Below, in pieces: positions 1 to 8,480 of a stretch of DNA of 24,457 nucleotides (the stretch's first letter is position 1; the number at the start of each line of letters is the position of its first letter). The notes beneath the pieces were generated by a model. The model was not told the DNA's origin and did not search any database. It saw nothing but the letters and a program-made list of their open reading frames with translations. The DNA is from a virus. A program made the position numbers and the translations under genes. Location of the stretch: the IMG/VR virus record IMGVR_UViG_3300020198_000098, positions 1 through 24,457 of that record. The stretch is one strand, 5' to 3'.

Positions 1-94
1 AAAAGGAACTGATGAAAACATAAAGACTGAATTGCTAGTTACCAGTTATCCTACAGAAAAAATTAACTCACTGGAGAGTATTCTTTATGCCTGA
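1..94 (+). CDS. C-terminal end of an upstream gene (partial)
   Basis: A reading frame is open from base 2 to a TGA at 92-94 and encodes about 30 residues ending in SLESILYA. It overlaps the gp62 ATG at 87 by 8 bases, as is usual in phage operons. By T4 synteny the gene before gp62 should be clamp-loader subunit gp44. However, these residues do not resemble the T4 gp44 C-terminus as I remember it, so I leave the identity open. The frame and the overlap are seen; the gene name would be inference. Confidence 0.5.
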   Translation, partial: KGTDENIKTELLVTSYPTEKINSLESILYA

Positions 95-470
95 ACTAAA
101 AGATTGGTTGAACTCGATTAATTTTACTAAAGAGAATCTGATTGATGTAGACCCATCATTAGAAAAAGATTATTCTCCTTACATCATCAATCGGTGTTTA
201 TCTGGACATGTTGATTGTATTATGTTTGCAAATGCTGTAAATCAATATCACTTTCTTCCTAAAAAAATGCAGTATGATTTCTTTATAAATAGTCTGAGGA
301 AAAAGAAGAGATTTTCTCCTTGGCTCCGAAAAGATAAAATTGATAATCTTGAACTTGTTAAAAAATATTATGGTTACAGTAATGAGAAAGCACATCAAGT
401 ACTTAAAATTTTATCAAAAGAACAACTTACATTTATTAAACAGCGACTTGAAACTGGAGGAAAAAAATGA
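87..470 (+). CDS. 62: Clamp loader small subunit gp62
   Basis: A 127-aa protein starting MPELKDWLNSINFTKENL, with the RRCLSGH-type segment (NRCLSGHVDCIMFANAVN) and a basic KKKRFSPWLRKDKI stretch typical of cyanophage gp62. T4 gp62 is longer (about 187 aa); the cyanophage form is shorter. With gp44 it forms the clamp loader that opens the gp45 sliding clamp and places it at primer-template junctions. CTGGAGAGT upstream is a usable ribosome-binding site. The stop overlaps the regA start (ATGA at 467-470), which fits translational coupling in the 45-44-62-regA order of T4. Recognition rests on remembered family sequence plus the RegA gene next door. Confidence 0.85.
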   Translation: MPELKDWLNSINFTKENLIDVDPSLEKDYSPYIINRCLSGHVDCIMFANAVNQYHFLPKKMQYDFFINSLRKKKRFSPWLRKDKIDNLELVKKYYGYSNEKAHQVLKILSKEQLTFIKQRLETGGKK

Positions 471-898
471 GTCAAATTGTTGAACTTGAAGTAAAATGGT
501 CTCCCGATGTGATGATTGAAGTGGTTCTCAATGAACCCGATGATTTTTTAAAAGTTCGTGAAACATTAACACGTATTGGAGTTGCCTCCAGAAAAGAAAA
601 AAAATTATATCAATCTTGTCACATTCTTCACAAACAAGGTAGATATTACATTGTTCATTTTAAAGAGTTATTTGCTCTCGATGGGAAAAAAGCAAATCTA
701 ACCCAGAATGATGTTCAACGTCGTAATCGTATTGTGCAACTATTATCTGATTGGGGTTTGATTGAAGTCATGCATCCAGAAAAAATTACAGAAATTGCTC
801 CTCTCAACCAAATCAAAGTTCTTTCTTACAAAGAAAAAAACGAGTGGATTTTAGAAACAAAATATTCTATTGGTAAGAAAAGAGAAGAGTCGAAATAA
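467..898 (+). CDS. regA: RegA translational repressor of early genes
   Basis: A 143-aa protein. From residue 16, MIEVVLNEPDDFLKVRETL and then LYQSCHILHKQGRYYIVHFKE and RRNRIVQLLSDWGL match T4 RegA almost residue for residue. RegA binds initiation regions of many early phage mRNAs and blocks their translation. T4 RegA starts at the methionine equivalent to residue 16 (base 512). Here I keep the start at 467 because GGAGG lies 7 bases upstream and the ATG overlaps the gp62 stop, giving a 15-residue N-terminal extension. A rho-independent terminator follows the stop, so gp62-regA appears to end a transcription unit. Confidence 0.95.
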   Translation: MSQIVELEVKWSPDVMIEVVLNEPDDFLKVRETLTRIGVASRKEKKLYQSCHILHKQGRYYIVHFKELFALDGKKANLTQNDVQRRNRIVQLLSDWGLIEVMHPEKITEIAPLNQIKVLSYKEKNEWILETKYSIGKKREESK

Positions 899-911
899 CC
901 GAATCTAAATT

Positions 912-938
912 AGACGGGTTTCCTACCTGTCTTTTTTT
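912..938 (+). terminator. Rho-independent terminator after regA
   Basis: An 8-bp stem AGACGGGT/ACCTGTCT with one G-T wobble and a 5-base loop, running into seven T residues. Confidence 0.85.
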
Positions 939-944
939 ATAAAG

Positions 945-953
945 TGTTATAAT
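945..953 (+). promoter_or_regulatory. Extended -10 promoter for hsp20
   Basis: TGT followed by TATAAT gives a consensus extended -10 box. The -35 position (about 925-930, inside the regA terminator) has no TTGACA match, which extended -10 promoters tolerate. The predicted start near 960 lies between the regA terminator and hsp20. Confidence 0.6.
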
Positions 954-1014
954 TATAGTATGGATGCCGAAAGGGTCCACAAAATCAAACCTCGCTTTTT
1001 AAGGAGCTACTAAA

Positions 1015-1449
1015 ATGACTAACCTTACAAGGTATACTGCTGCGGATCTTCCTGCACTGATGGAGAAGATTACTCGCAACTCTATTGGAATGGACGAATA
1101 CTTTGACCGTCTTTTCCATCTTCACGAAACTACAACAAATTATCCACCTTATAACCTTATTCAAGTAAATAATGTTGAGTCGCATTTGGAAATTGCACTC
1201 GCAGGATTTAAGAGGGAAGAAGTCAATGTATTCACAGAGTATGGAAAACTTTTTGTCGAAGGGCAAAAATCCGATACTGAATCGGACGGGACGTTTATCC
1301 ACAAGGGTTTGGCTCAAAGAAGTTTTAAACGAGCGTGGTCTTTATCAGACGATACAGAAGTCCGTGAAGTCATCTTTGAAGACGGATTACTTAGAGTTGT
1401 CTTAAGTAAAATTGTTCCAGAGCATCATGCAAGAAAAGATTATCTCTAA
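1015..1449 (+). CDS. hsp20: Small heat shock protein Hsp20 (IbpA-like)
   Basis: A 144-aa protein with an alpha-crystallin domain from about residue 45 (YNLIQVNNVESHLEIALAGF) to about 135, including the A-G-F-K-R-E-E-V core and the GLAQRSFKRAWSL segment of bacterial IbpA-type proteins. Such proteins bind unfolding clients and hold them for refolding. Cyanophages commonly carry hsp20, often near gp43, and it may protect phage structural or replication proteins during assembly. The ribosome-binding site AAGGAG at 1002-1007 fixes the start. It forms a one-gene unit with its own promoter and a strong terminator after it. The function during infection is inference. Confidence 0.92.
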   Translation: MTNLTRYTAADLPALMEKITRNSIGMDEYFDRLFHLHETTTNYPPYNLIQVNNVESHLEIALAGFKREEVNVFTEYGKLFVEGQKSDTESDGTFIHKGLAQRSFKRAWSLSDDTEVREVIFEDGLLRVVLSKIVPEHHARKDYL

Positions 1450-1472
1450 ATAAAAACGAATATCGTCGCTAA

Positions 1473-1514
1473 AGGGGATAAGATGACAAAGACCATCTAA
1501 TCCCCTATTTTTTT
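1473..1514 (+). terminator. Strong terminator after hsp20
   Basis: A 13-base stem (AGGGGATAAGATG with CATCTAATCCCCT, one A-A mismatch), 8-base loop, followed by ATTTTTTT. It closes the hsp20 unit. Confidence 0.9.
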
Positions 1515-1518
1515 AAGC

Positions 1519-1677
1519 ATGAAAACTTTTAATCAGTTTATTCGGGAAGTCAAAACTATTCCTTATCTGATGTCAAAAAAACATAAGATTTATGATAAAG
1601 GAAGAGTAACTAATGTTGGATCTGGAAGAGCAGTTCCAGACAGATCTCCTTCCAGTGCTGGTGGAGATGGAGATTGA
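1519..1677 (+). CDS. 52-aa protein with a capsid-targeting-like N-terminus
   Basis: A small gene between the hsp20 terminator and the next promoter, encoding 52 aa. It begins MKTFNQFIREVKTIP, which closely resembles the capsid-targeting peptide of T4 internal proteins IPII and IPIII (MKTYQEFIAEA, from memory). The rest is short, basic in the middle (KKHKIYDKGRV) and Gly/Ser-rich at the end (SPSSAGGDGD). No catalytic motif is seen. I infer a small internal head protein delivered with the DNA. There is no clear ribosome-binding site before the ATG. Its stop codon lies inside the -35 box of the next promoter. Confidence 0.6.
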   Translation: MKTFNQFIREVKTIPYLMSKKHKIYDKGRVTNVGSGRAVPDRSPSSAGGDGD

Positions 1678-1702
1678 CAATTTGTATTAATTCACTTATA
1701 CT
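1674..1702 (+). promoter_or_regulatory. Sigma70-type promoter of the gp43-uvsX-gp41 block
   Basis: TTGACA at 1674-1679, a 17-base spacer and TATACT at 1697-1702. The predicted start is about 1709, only about 14 bases before the ATG at 1723. The upstream gene's TGA stop lies within the -35 box. Confidence 0.75.
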
Positions 1703-1722
1703 GATAAAAACTGTTTTTGAAA

Positions 1723-2121
1723 ATGAGCATTCGACTTGCGGTATTAAAATCTGGTGAAGATATTATTGCGGACATGAAAGAAATTCGCAGAGAAGATTCT
1801 GATGAAATAGTTGCATATCTTTTTGTGGATCCATTGGTATTAAAAACTTCATTCAAAAATGAACCAGTTGTCTTAACTGAAAATTCATTAGAGTCTGGTA
1901 ACACGGCAACAATGAGCACTAAACTTGACATTAAGTTTTATCCATGGATTCCTCTTTCTGCAACAAATAGAATACCGTGTTCTGCAGATTGGGTCGTTAC
2001 TGTTGTTGAACCAGTTGCAAATCTTAAAAATCTTTATTTGGAGAAGTTAAATGGAAGAGGAAGTGAAACAGGAAGTCAAAAAAACGAAATTAATCAAGAG
2101 TCTTTTGATTTCAACGAATGA
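1723..2121 (+). CDS. Conserved cyanophage protein, paralog 1 of a tandem pair
   Basis: A 132-aa protein starting MSIRLAVLKSGEDIIADMKEI. I choose the ATG at 1723 over a TTG two codons upstream. There is no ribosome-binding site and the predicted mRNA leader is very short. The first half is beta-rich (LAVLKSGEDIIADMKEI, then IVAYLFVDPLVL). The second half carries FYPWIPLSATNRI and DWVVTVVEP, with an acidic tail. The same pattern recurs in the next gene (LLISTNEILISEIEEV, LINPCVI, LVPWLNDV, DKIITLMNP), so the two appear to be diverged duplicates. The small beta-rich layout reminds me of Sm-like proteins, but that is only a suggestion. The function is unknown; the position before gp43 suggests an early role. 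Confidence 0.75.
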   Translation: MSIRLAVLKSGEDIIADMKEIRREDSDEIVAYLFVDPLVLKTSFKNEPVVLTENSLESGNTATMSTKLDIKFYPWIPLSATNRIPCSADWVVTVVEPVANLKNLYLEKLNGRGSETGSQKNEINQESFDFNE

Positions 2122-2332
2122 AATTTTAATTTCTGAAATTGAAGAAGTTACATCTGAAATTGGTGAACCTGACTGCAAATTAATTAATCCATGTGTTATC
2201 AAAGATGACTTAGTTCCTTGGTTAAATGATGTTACAGATCAAACTCAATTTATGATTAGTTCTGATAAAATCATTACTTTGATGAATCCAAAATCATCAC
2301 TTTTATTGAAGTACAAAAAACTTTTTTCTTGA
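2051..2332 (+). CDS. Conserved cyanophage protein, paralog 2 of a tandem pair
   Basis: A 93-aa protein overlapping the previous gene by 71 bases in another frame. The start ATG at 2051 has GGAG seven bases upstream. After a charged N-terminus (MEEEVKQEVKKTK) comes LLISTNEILISEIEEV and then LINPCVI, LVPWLNDV and DKIITLMNPKSSLLLKYKKL. These align in order with segments of the upstream protein. No enzymatic residues are apparent. The unusually long overlap means that part of one duplicate's acidic C-terminal tail and the other's N-terminus are encoded by the same DNA. The function is unknown. Confidence 0.72.
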   Translation: MEEEVKQEVKKTKLIKSLLISTNEILISEIEEVTSEIGEPDCKLINPCVIKDDLVPWLNDVTDQTQFMISSDKIITLMNPKSSLLLKYKKLFS

Positions 2333-2342
2333 ATTATTTGTA

Positions 2343-4850
2343 ATGTCTCAAAGATTTTATACTAATGTTCAACTTGTTGGAAATCAATTTCTTGTCCGTG
2401 GTTATGAAAATGGTAAAAGTTTTATAACAAGAGATGAGTGGAGACCAACTCTCTATGTTCCTTCAAAACAAAAAAGTAAATTTAAATCTTTGAGTGGAAA
2501 ATATTTAGAACCAGTTGTTCCTGGTTATGTGCGAGATTGTAGAGAATTCTATAAAAAGTATGATGGAGTAGATGGATTTGAGATTTATGGTAACGATAGA
2601 TACATCTATCAATACATTTCGGAAAATTATCCAGAAGAACGTATTGAATTTGATTTAACTAAGATTAAAGTAGCAACTCTTGACATTGAGGTTGCATCTG
2701 AAAATGGATTTCCAGATGTTGAAAGTTGCTCCGAAGAAATTCTTACTATAACAATACAGGATTACTCAACAAAAAAAATTATTACCTGGGGGATTTATCC
2801 ATTTACAGTTAATCAGGATAATGTTAGGTATATTGAGTGTGGAACAGAGAAGCAGCTGCTATCAAATTTCATTGACTATTGGATGAACAATACTCCAGAA
2901 ATTATTACTGGGTGGAATATTATGCTATATGATATTCCATACATTGTTGGTAGACTGAATCGCATTCTTGGTGAAAATTTGATGAAAAGAATGTCTCTTT
3001 GGGGACTTGTAAATTACAAAGAAATTTATATTCAAGGGAGAAAAAATACTTCTTATGACATTGGTGGTTTGACTCAACTTGATTATCTTGATCTCTATAA
3101 GAAATTCACCTATAAAGCACAGGAGTCTTATCGTCTGGATTACATTGCTGAGGTGGAACTTGGTCAGAAAAAACTTGATCACTCTGAGTACGAAACGTTC
3201 AAAGATTTTTATACTCAAAATTGGCAGAAATTCGTTGAGTATAACATCAAAGACGTAGAACTAGTAGATCAACTTGAAGATAAAATGAAGTTGATTGAAT
3301 TGGCAGTGACTATGGCATACGATGCTAAGGTCAATTTTTCGGATGTGTATTCCCAGGTTCGTATGTGGGATACTATCATTTACAATTATCTCAAGAAAAA
3401 GAACATCATCATTCCACCTAAAGAGAACAAGAAAAAAAGTGAAAGGTATGCTGGTGCTTATGTGAAAGAACCAGTTCCTGGAAAGTATGATTGGGTCGTA
3501 TCATTTGACCTCAACTCTCTATACCCACATTTGATCATGCAGTATAACATTTCACCAGAAACTCTTTTGGATGAGAAACATTCGTTAGCTTCTGTAGACC
3601 GTATTTTGAGTCAACAGATTAATTTTGAGATGTATAAAGACTATGCGGTGTGTGCGAATGGTGCAATGTTCCGTAAAGATGTTCGAGGATTTCTTCCAGA
3701 ACTCATGGAGAAGATTTATAATGAACGTGTTATCTTCAAAGAAAAAATGCTTGCTGCTAAGCAGCAATATGAAAAAACTCCATCTAAAAAATTAGAGAAA
3801 GAGATTGCTCGTTGTAATAACATTCAGATGGCACGAAAGATTCAACTGAACTCTGCTTATGGCGCAATTGGTAATGAATATTTTCGTTATTATAAGTTAG
3901 AAAATGCGGAGGCAATTACTCTGTCTGGGCAAGTTGCAATTCGTTGGATCGAAAATAAAATGAATAGATACCTTAACAAATTGCTTAAAACTGAAAATGA
4001 AGATTATGTTATTGCTTCTGATACTGATTCCATCTATCTCAATTTGGGTCCTTTGGTTCAAACTGTATACAAGGGAAGAGAGAAAACTACTGAAGGTATT
4101 GTTTCGTTCCTTGATAAGGTCTGTAAAATGGAACTTGAAAAGTATATTGAGAGTTCTTACCAAGAGTTGGCAGAGTATGTGAACGCTTATGATCAAAAAA
4201 TGTTCATGAAAAGAGAGAACATTGCTGATCGTGGAATTTGGATGGCAAAGAAAAGATACATTCTAAATGTTTGGGATAGTGAAGGTGTTCGTTATGATGA
4301 ACCAAAACTTAAGATAATGGGAATTGAAGCAATCAAGTCTTCAACACCAGCACCTTGTCGTAAAATGATTAAAGATGCTCTTCAATTAATGATGACGGGT
4401 AGTGAGGATGATGTCATAGAATTTATTGATAGAAAGAAGAAACAATTTAAAACTTTGCCTGCAGAAACAATTTCATTTCCAAGGTCTGTCAATAATGTTG
4501 CAAAATATAAATCAAATTCTGCAAGTCAAATTTATATAAAAGCAACTCCGATTCAAGTTCGTGGTGCTTTATTGTTTAATCATTATATTAAAGAAAATAA
4601 TTTGACTCACAAATATTCTTTAATTCAAAATGGAGAAAAAATTAAATTTTGCTATCTCAAAAAACCAAATCCAATTCATGAAAATGTAATTTCTTTCATT
4701 CAGGAATTTCCCAAGGAACTGAATCTTGACAAATACATAGACTATGAACTACAATTTGAGAAGAGTTTCTTAGAACCACTTAAATCAATTCTTGAGGCAA
4801 TTGGTTGGAAAATAGAAAAAACTGTAAATCTTGAATCATTTTTTGCTTAA
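2343..4850 (+). CDS. 43: Family B DNA polymerase gp43 with 3'-5' exonuclease
   Basis: An 835-aa replicative polymerase. Exonuclease motifs: Exo I TLDIEV with D114 and E116; Exo [16 protein letters not shown]; Exo [13 protein letters not shown]. Polymerase motif A is SFDLNSLYP with D389, motif B is KIQLNSAYG (K499, N503, Y506, G507), and motif C is ASDTDSIY with D560 and D562. All catalytic residues are present, and the length is somewhat under T4 gp43 (898 aa), as in other cyanophages. It copies the phage genome with the gp45 clamp and proofreads. There is no split and no inserted intein or intron. The start has no strong ribosome-binding site. The stop overlaps the uvsX ATG (TAATG). Confidence 0.98.
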   Translation: MSQRFYTNVQLVGNQFLVRGYENGKSFITRDEWRPTLYVPSKQKSKFKSLSGKYLEPVVPGYVRDCREFYKKYDGVDGFEIYGNDRYIYQYISENYPEERIEFDLTKIKVATLDIEVASENGFPDVESCSEEILTITIQDYSTKKIITWGIYPFTVNQDNVRYIECGTEKQLLSNFIDYWMNNTPEIITGWNIMLYDIPYIVGRLNRILGENLMKRMSLWGLVNYKEIYIQGRKNTSYDIGGLTQLDYLDLYKKFTYKAQESYRLDYIAEVELGQKKLDHSEYETFKDFYTQNWQKFVEYNIKDVELVDQLEDKMKLIELAVTMAYDAKVNFSDVYSQVRMWDTIIYNYLKKKNIIIPPKENKKKSERYAGAYVKEPVPGKYDWVVSFDLNSLYPHLIMQYNISPETLLDEKHSLASVDRILSQQINFEMYKDYAVCANGAMFRKDVRGFLPELMEKIYNERVIFKEKMLAAKQQYEKTPSKKLEKEIARCNNIQMARKIQLNSAYGAIGNEYFRYYKLENAEAITLSGQVAIRWIENKMNRYLNKLLKTENEDYVIASDTDSIYLNLGPLVQTVYKGREKTTEGIVSFLDKVCKMELEKYIESSYQELAEYVNAYDQKMFMKRENIADRGIWMAKKRYILNVWDSEGVRYDEPKLKIMGIEAIKSSTPAPCRKMIKDALQLMMTGSEDDVIEFIDRKKKQFKTLPAETISFPRSVNNVAKYKSNSASQIYIKATPIQVRGALLFNHYIKENNLTHKYSLIQNGEKIKFCYLKKPNPIHENVISFIQEFPKELNLDKYIDYELQFEKSFLEPLKSILEAIGWKIEKTVNLESFFA

Positions 4851-5851
4851 TGGACTTCTTAAAAGATATTGTAAAAGAAATTGGTGGAGAATACACCCAA
4901 CTTGCATCAGAGATTGATGAAACCGAAACTTTTGTGGATACAGGTTCGTACATTTTTAATGCTCTTGTATCTGGTAGTATATTTGGTGGTGTATCTGGGA
5001 ATAAGATTACTGCAATCGCAGGTGAAAGTTCTACTGGCAAAACTTTTTTCTCTCTCGCCGTCGTTAAAAATTTCCTTGACAATAATCCTACTGGATATTG
5101 TTTGTATTTTGATACTGAAGCAGCAATCACAAAATCTCTTTTGGAAAGTAGGGGAATTGACACAACTCGTTTGGTGGTTGTCAATGTCGTAACCGTTGAG
5201 GAGTTTCGTGGAAAGGCACTCAAGGCACTTGATCTTTATATGAAAAAACCAGAAGGAGATCGTAATCCTTGTATGTTTGTGTTAGACTCTTTGGGAATGC
5301 TTTCTACAAGTAAAGAGATTAATGATGCTCTGAACGATAAAGAAGTTCGGGACATGACTAAATCTCAACTGATTAAAGGTGCATTCCGTATGCTTACCCT
5401 TAAGTTGGGTCAGGCAAAAATTCCTATGATTGTAACTAATCACACTTATGATGTTATTGGTTCTTATGTTCCAACAAAAGAAATGGGTGGTGGTAGTGGC
5501 CTTAAGTATGCTGCCTCTACTATCATTTACCTTTCGAAGAAAAAGGAAAAGGACGGGACAGAAATTATTGGAAATATTATTAAAGCAAAGACTCATAAAT
5601 CACGTTTGAGTAAAGAAAATCAAAGTGTTGAAATTCGTTTGTATTACGATGATCGTGGTCTTGATCGTTATTATGGTCTTCTGGAACTTGGTGAGATTGG
5701 TGGACTCTGGAAGAATGTAGCAGGTCGATATGAAATAAATGGTAAAAAGATTTATGCAAAAGAAATTTTGAAAAATCCCGAACAGTATTTTACTACAGAA
5801 GTGATGCAAGCACTTGATGAAATTGCCCAAAAGGAATTTTCCTATGGTTGA
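4850..5851 (+). CDS. uvsX: UvsX RecA-like recombinase
   Basis: A 333-aa RecA-family ATPase. Walker A is GESSTGKT at residues 58-65, Walker B ends in FVLDS with D146, and [10 protein letters not shown] with [14 protein letters not shown] corresponds to the region around DNA-binding loop L2. UvsX coats single-stranded DNA and drives strand invasion, which primes recombination-dependent replication in T4. The length is a little below T4 UvsX (about 390 aa). It is translationally coupled to gp43 by the TAATG overlap. Its own end overlaps the start of the oxygenase gene. Confidence 0.96.
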   Translation: MDFLKDIVKEIGGEYTQLASEIDETETFVDTGSYIFNALVSGSIFGGVSGNKITAIAGESSTGKTFFSLAVVKNFLDNNPTGYCLYFDTEAAITKSLLESRGIDTTRLVVVNVVTVEEFRGKALKALDLYMKKPEGDRNPCMFVLDSLGMLSTSKEINDALNDKEVRDMTKSQLIKGAFRMLTLKLGQAKIPMIVTNHTYDVIGSYVPTKEMGGGSGLKYAASTIIYLSKKKEKDGTEIIGNIIKAKTHKSRLSKENQSVEIRLYYDDRGLDRYYGLLELGEIGGLWKNVAGRYEINGKKIYAKEILKNPEQYFTTEVMQALDEIAQKEFSYG

Positions 5852-6401
5852 TTTGTGTGATTTTATTTGCGTCTATGATGATGTATTAGATTCTGATACT
5901 TGCAAATTTTTAATAAACTTTTATGAGTCGCATAAAGATTTGCAAGAAAGAGTTGATAATGATAAAAAACCAAATTTTACTCAAATTAATCTCACACAGA
6001 ATGCATCAATTTCGGATCAAATAAATCAAACTCATAATCTGTTAATTTCAAAAACTTTGGAGTATCGTAACCAATACTATGAAATTTTTGATAAAAGAGT
6101 CTTCCCAGAAAGTCATGCATTTGAGCAGTTTAGAATTAAAAAATATCACAATGACGGTAACGATTTGTTTGATACACATGTAGATGTTCAGGACTATTCT
6201 AGTGCTCGTAGATTTCTCACATTTATGTGGTATCTAAATGATGTTGATGAAGGAGGAAAAACAATTTTTTATAAGTTCAATGTTCAACCAAAAATTGGTA
6301 GACTGTTAGTTTTTCCACCTCTTTGGATGTTTCCACATAAAGGAGAACCTCCGATCAGTAATGAAAAATACATTCTTCATACTTACTTGCATTACAAATA
6401 A
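5844..6401 (+). CDS. 2OG-Fe(II) oxygenase, prolyl 4-hydroxylase type
   Basis: A 185-aa protein. I choose ATG 5844 because AAGGA lies 8 bases upstream; an in-frame ATG at 5814 would lie deep in uvsX. The iron-binding triad is visible: H112-V-D114 in DTHVDVQDY and H165 in FPHKGEPP, followed by [10 protein letters not shown] near the C-terminus, where the 2-oxoglutarate-binding residue is expected. [22 protein letters not shown] is the typical core strand of phage P4H-type enzymes. Such enzymes hydroxylate proteins or modified bases; the substrate here is unknown. The gene sits between uvsX and the helicase, each junction overlapping, so it is expressed with the replisome. Fold assignment is confident; target is not. 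Confidence 0.9.
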   Translation: MVDLCDFICVYDDVLDSDTCKFLINFYESHKDLQERVDNDKKPNFTQINLTQNASISDQINQTHNLLISKTLEYRNQYYEIFDKRVFPESHAFEQFRIKKYHNDGNDLFDTHVDVQDYSSARRFLTFMWYLNDVDEGGKTIFYKFNVQPKIGRLLVFPPLWMFPHKGEPPISNEKYILHTYLHYK

Positions 6402-7777
6402 TGGATCGAATTGAGACTACAATTTTACATAATCTAATTTCCAATGAAGAATTTTTGAGAAAGGTATTACCGTTTATTCAACCCGAATACTTTAATAATA
6501 GAGAAGAAAAAATTATCTTTGAGGAAATTGCTCAGTTTGCAGTAAAGTATAACAATACAATTCCTAAGGAAGCTTTATTGATTGAAATTGAAAATCGTAA
6601 TGATTTAACGCAGCAAGAGGAAACAAAAATTAATTCAACTATTGAATTATTTGATGATTCCACTACAGATTTAAATTGGATGATTGATACGACTGAAAAG
6701 TGGTGTCGTGATCGTGCCATTTATCTTGCTTTAATGGAATCTATCAAGATTGCTGATGGACAGGATGATAATAAAAATCGTGACGCTATTCCATCAATTT
6801 TGTCAAAAGCATTATCGGTATCTTTTGATACTCACATCGGGCATGATTATCTGTTAGACTATGAATTGCGTTATGATTCTTATCACAGAAAGGAGGACAA
6901 AATTGAATTTGATCTCGAATATTTTAACAAAATTACAAAAGGTGGTTTACCTAATAAGACTCTCAATATCGCTCTTGCTGGTACGGGTGTCGGAAAAAGT
7001 CTCTTTATGTGCCATGTTGCTGCTTCCGTCTTATTGCAAGGCAGGAGCGTTCTCTACATCACTCTTGAAATGGCGGAGGAAAGAATTGCTGAACGAATTG
7101 ATGCAAATCTTTTGAACGTAAACATTCAAGAGATTATTGATTTGCCCAAACAAACCTTTGAAAATAAAGTTACCAGTTTGTCAAAAAAGACTCAGGGAAC
7201 TCTTATAATTAAAGAGTATCCAACAGCATCTGCTCACAGTGGTCATTTCAAATCACTTCTTAATGAACTTGCACTTAAAAAATCATTTAGACCTGATATT
7301 ATTTTCATTGATTACCTTAACATTTGTGCTTCCTCAAGATACAAAGGAAATAGTAATATTAATTCATATACCTTTGTAAAAGCAATCGCAGAAGAACTTC
7401 GTGGTCTTGCCGTGGAGTTTAATGTGCCAATTGTCAGTGCTACACAAACTACAAGATCTGGTTTTGGTTCTTCTGATGTTGATATCACTGATACTTCTGA
7501 GTCCTTTGGTCTCCCTGCTACTGCTGATCTTATGTTTGCCCTTATTAGCACAGAAGAGTTGGAGCAGTTGGGACAGATTATGGTGAAACAACTGAAGAAT
7601 CGCTATAATGATCCTACCATTTATAAGAGATTTGTGATTGGAATTGATCGTGCAAAAATGAGACTTTATGATTGTGAGCAGTCCGCACAAAATGATATTC
7701 TTGACAGTGGACAAGAAGATGATTATAATGATGAAGGAAGAAAACCTAAAAAATCATTTGAGGGATTTAAATTTTGA
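6401..7777 (+). CDS. 41: Replicative helicase gp41 (DnaB-like)
   Basis: A 458-aa protein. The N-terminal helical domain spans about residues 1-140, followed by a RecA-like C-terminal domain. Walker A is AGTGVGKS (ending S200), the catalytic-glutamate region is YITLEMAEERI near 220-229, Walker B is IIFIDYL with D304, and VPIVSATQTTRSG is the glutamine-containing H3 motif. gp41 is the hexameric 5'-3' helicase that travels with primase gp61 on the lagging strand. The acidic tail (DILDSGQEDDYNDEG) may contact partners. The start overlaps the oxygenase stop (TAATG). Length and motifs match T4 gp41 (about 475 aa). Confidence 0.97.
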   Translation: MDRIETTILHNLISNEEFLRKVLPFIQPEYFNNREEKIIFEEIAQFAVKYNNTIPKEALLIEIENRNDLTQQEETKINSTIELFDDSTTDLNWMIDTTEKWCRDRAIYLALMESIKIADGQDDNKNRDAIPSILSKALSVSFDTHIGHDYLLDYELRYDSYHRKEDKIEFDLEYFNKITKGGLPNKTLNIALAGTGVGKSLFMCHVAASVLLQGRSVLYITLEMAEERIAERIDANLLNVNIQEIIDLPKQTFENKVTSLSKKTQGTLIIKEYPTASAHSGHFKSLLNELALKKSFRPDIIFIDYLNICASSRYKGNSNINSYTFVKAIAEELRGLAVEFNVPIVSATQTTRSGFGSSDVDITDTSESFGLPATADLMFALISTEELEQLGQIMVKQLKNRYNDPTIYKRFVIGIDRAKMRLYDCEQSAQNDILDSGQEDDYNDEGRKPKKSFEGFKF

Positions 7778-8079
7778 AATACAAGTCAGAAGATTATTTT
7801 TCTATTCTTAATAAAAGAACTGGTAAAAAAATCTGCGATTGCTCAGATGAAATTGATGCACTTATGATGGTATCATTTGATCCCACAAACAGAACTATTT
7901 CAAGAAATCAATTTCTTATGAGTGATGTTATTGATGTCGAAATTAAAAAACAACTACCGACCTCAAATGTTACAGTTTCTAATACTAAAGAAAACGGATG
8001 TTCTCCTAGAAAGGAGCAACTTGAAGATGTCACACCTTTAAAACTACCACAAAGTGATTTGCAACCATTAGACTTATGA
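7774..8079 (+). CDS. Hypothetical protein downstream of gp41
   Basis: A 101-aa protein starting with TTG at 7774, which overlaps the gp41 stop (TTGA). GAGGG about 10 bases upstream is a possible ribosome-binding site. The first 60 residues (KYKSEDYFSILNKRTGKKI, then DEIDALMMVSFDPTNRTISR) look folded and mixed alpha/beta. The C-terminal 40 residues are polar and likely disordered. I do not recognise a family. Its stop overlaps the mazG ATG (ATGA), so it is part of the same operon. Confidence 0.7.
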   Translation: MKYKSEDYFSILNKRTGKKICDCSDEIDALMMVSFDPTNRTISRNQFLMSDVIDVEIKKQLPTSNVTVSNTKENGCSPRKEQLEDVTPLKLPQSDLQPLDL

Positions 8080-8480
8080 CTATTGATCTTAAAAAGTATG
8101 TTGAGTTCGTTGATACAACTACATCAAATCCCAGCAAACAACATAGTGAGTTTCTCAAACGTCTTCAGGATCTTGAGACACAAGGATTTCCTACCCAGCG
8201 ATTGCTTACTGCTGCTGTAGGAATGTCTGCTGAAGCAGGTGAGTTTACTGAAGTCGTAAAAAAAATGATCTTTCAAGGCAAACCAGTTAGTGAAGAAAAT
8301 CTGTTTCATCTGAAGCGTGAACTTGGAGACATTATGTGGTATGTTTCACAAGCATGTCTTGGACTGGGAGTCACTCTTGAACAAGTCATTCAAATGAACT
8401 TCGAAAAACTGAGTGCTCGTTATCCTGAGGGTGCTTTTACTATTGAACGTTCTGAAAATCGTGTTAAAGGAGATTTATGA
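8076..8480 (+). CDS. mazG: MazG-like nucleotide pyrophosphohydrolase
   Basis: A 134-aa single-domain MazG protein. The metal-binding pattern ExxE...ExxD is seen as E53-A-G-E56 in SAEAGEFTEVV and E82-L-G-D85 in KRELGDIMWYV. The family hydrolyses nucleoside triphosphates to monophosphates. Cyanophage MazG was proposed to lower (p)ppGpp, but published work favours dNTP substrates, and the true role is debated. It is coupled at both ends by ATGA overlaps and sits behind gp41, which is consistent with a role in nucleotide supply alongside NrdAB. The length matches other phage MazG proteins. Confidence 0.93.
   Translation: MTIDLKKYVEFVDTTTSNPSKQHSEFLKRLQDLETQGFPTQRLLTAAVGMSAEAGEFTEVVKKMIFQGKPVSEENLFHLKRELGDIMWYVSQACLGLGVTLEQVIQMNFEKLSARYPEGAFTIERSENRVKGDL

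Noticed and set aside
512-898. RegA starting at the T4-equivalent ATG 512
   Set aside because: It would match T4 length, but GGAGG and the ATGA overlap support 467; kept only as an alternative.
1015-1405. Reverse and alternate-frame ORFs over hsp20 (985-1317 minus, 1172-1405 plus)
   Set aside because: Both lie within the clear alpha-crystallin gene and show no family pattern or translation signal.
4780-5223. A 147-aa reverse-strand frame across gp43/uvsX
   Set aside because: It mirrors the coding bias of uvsX on the + strand, has no recognisable motif, and no promoter or ribosome-binding site is apparent.
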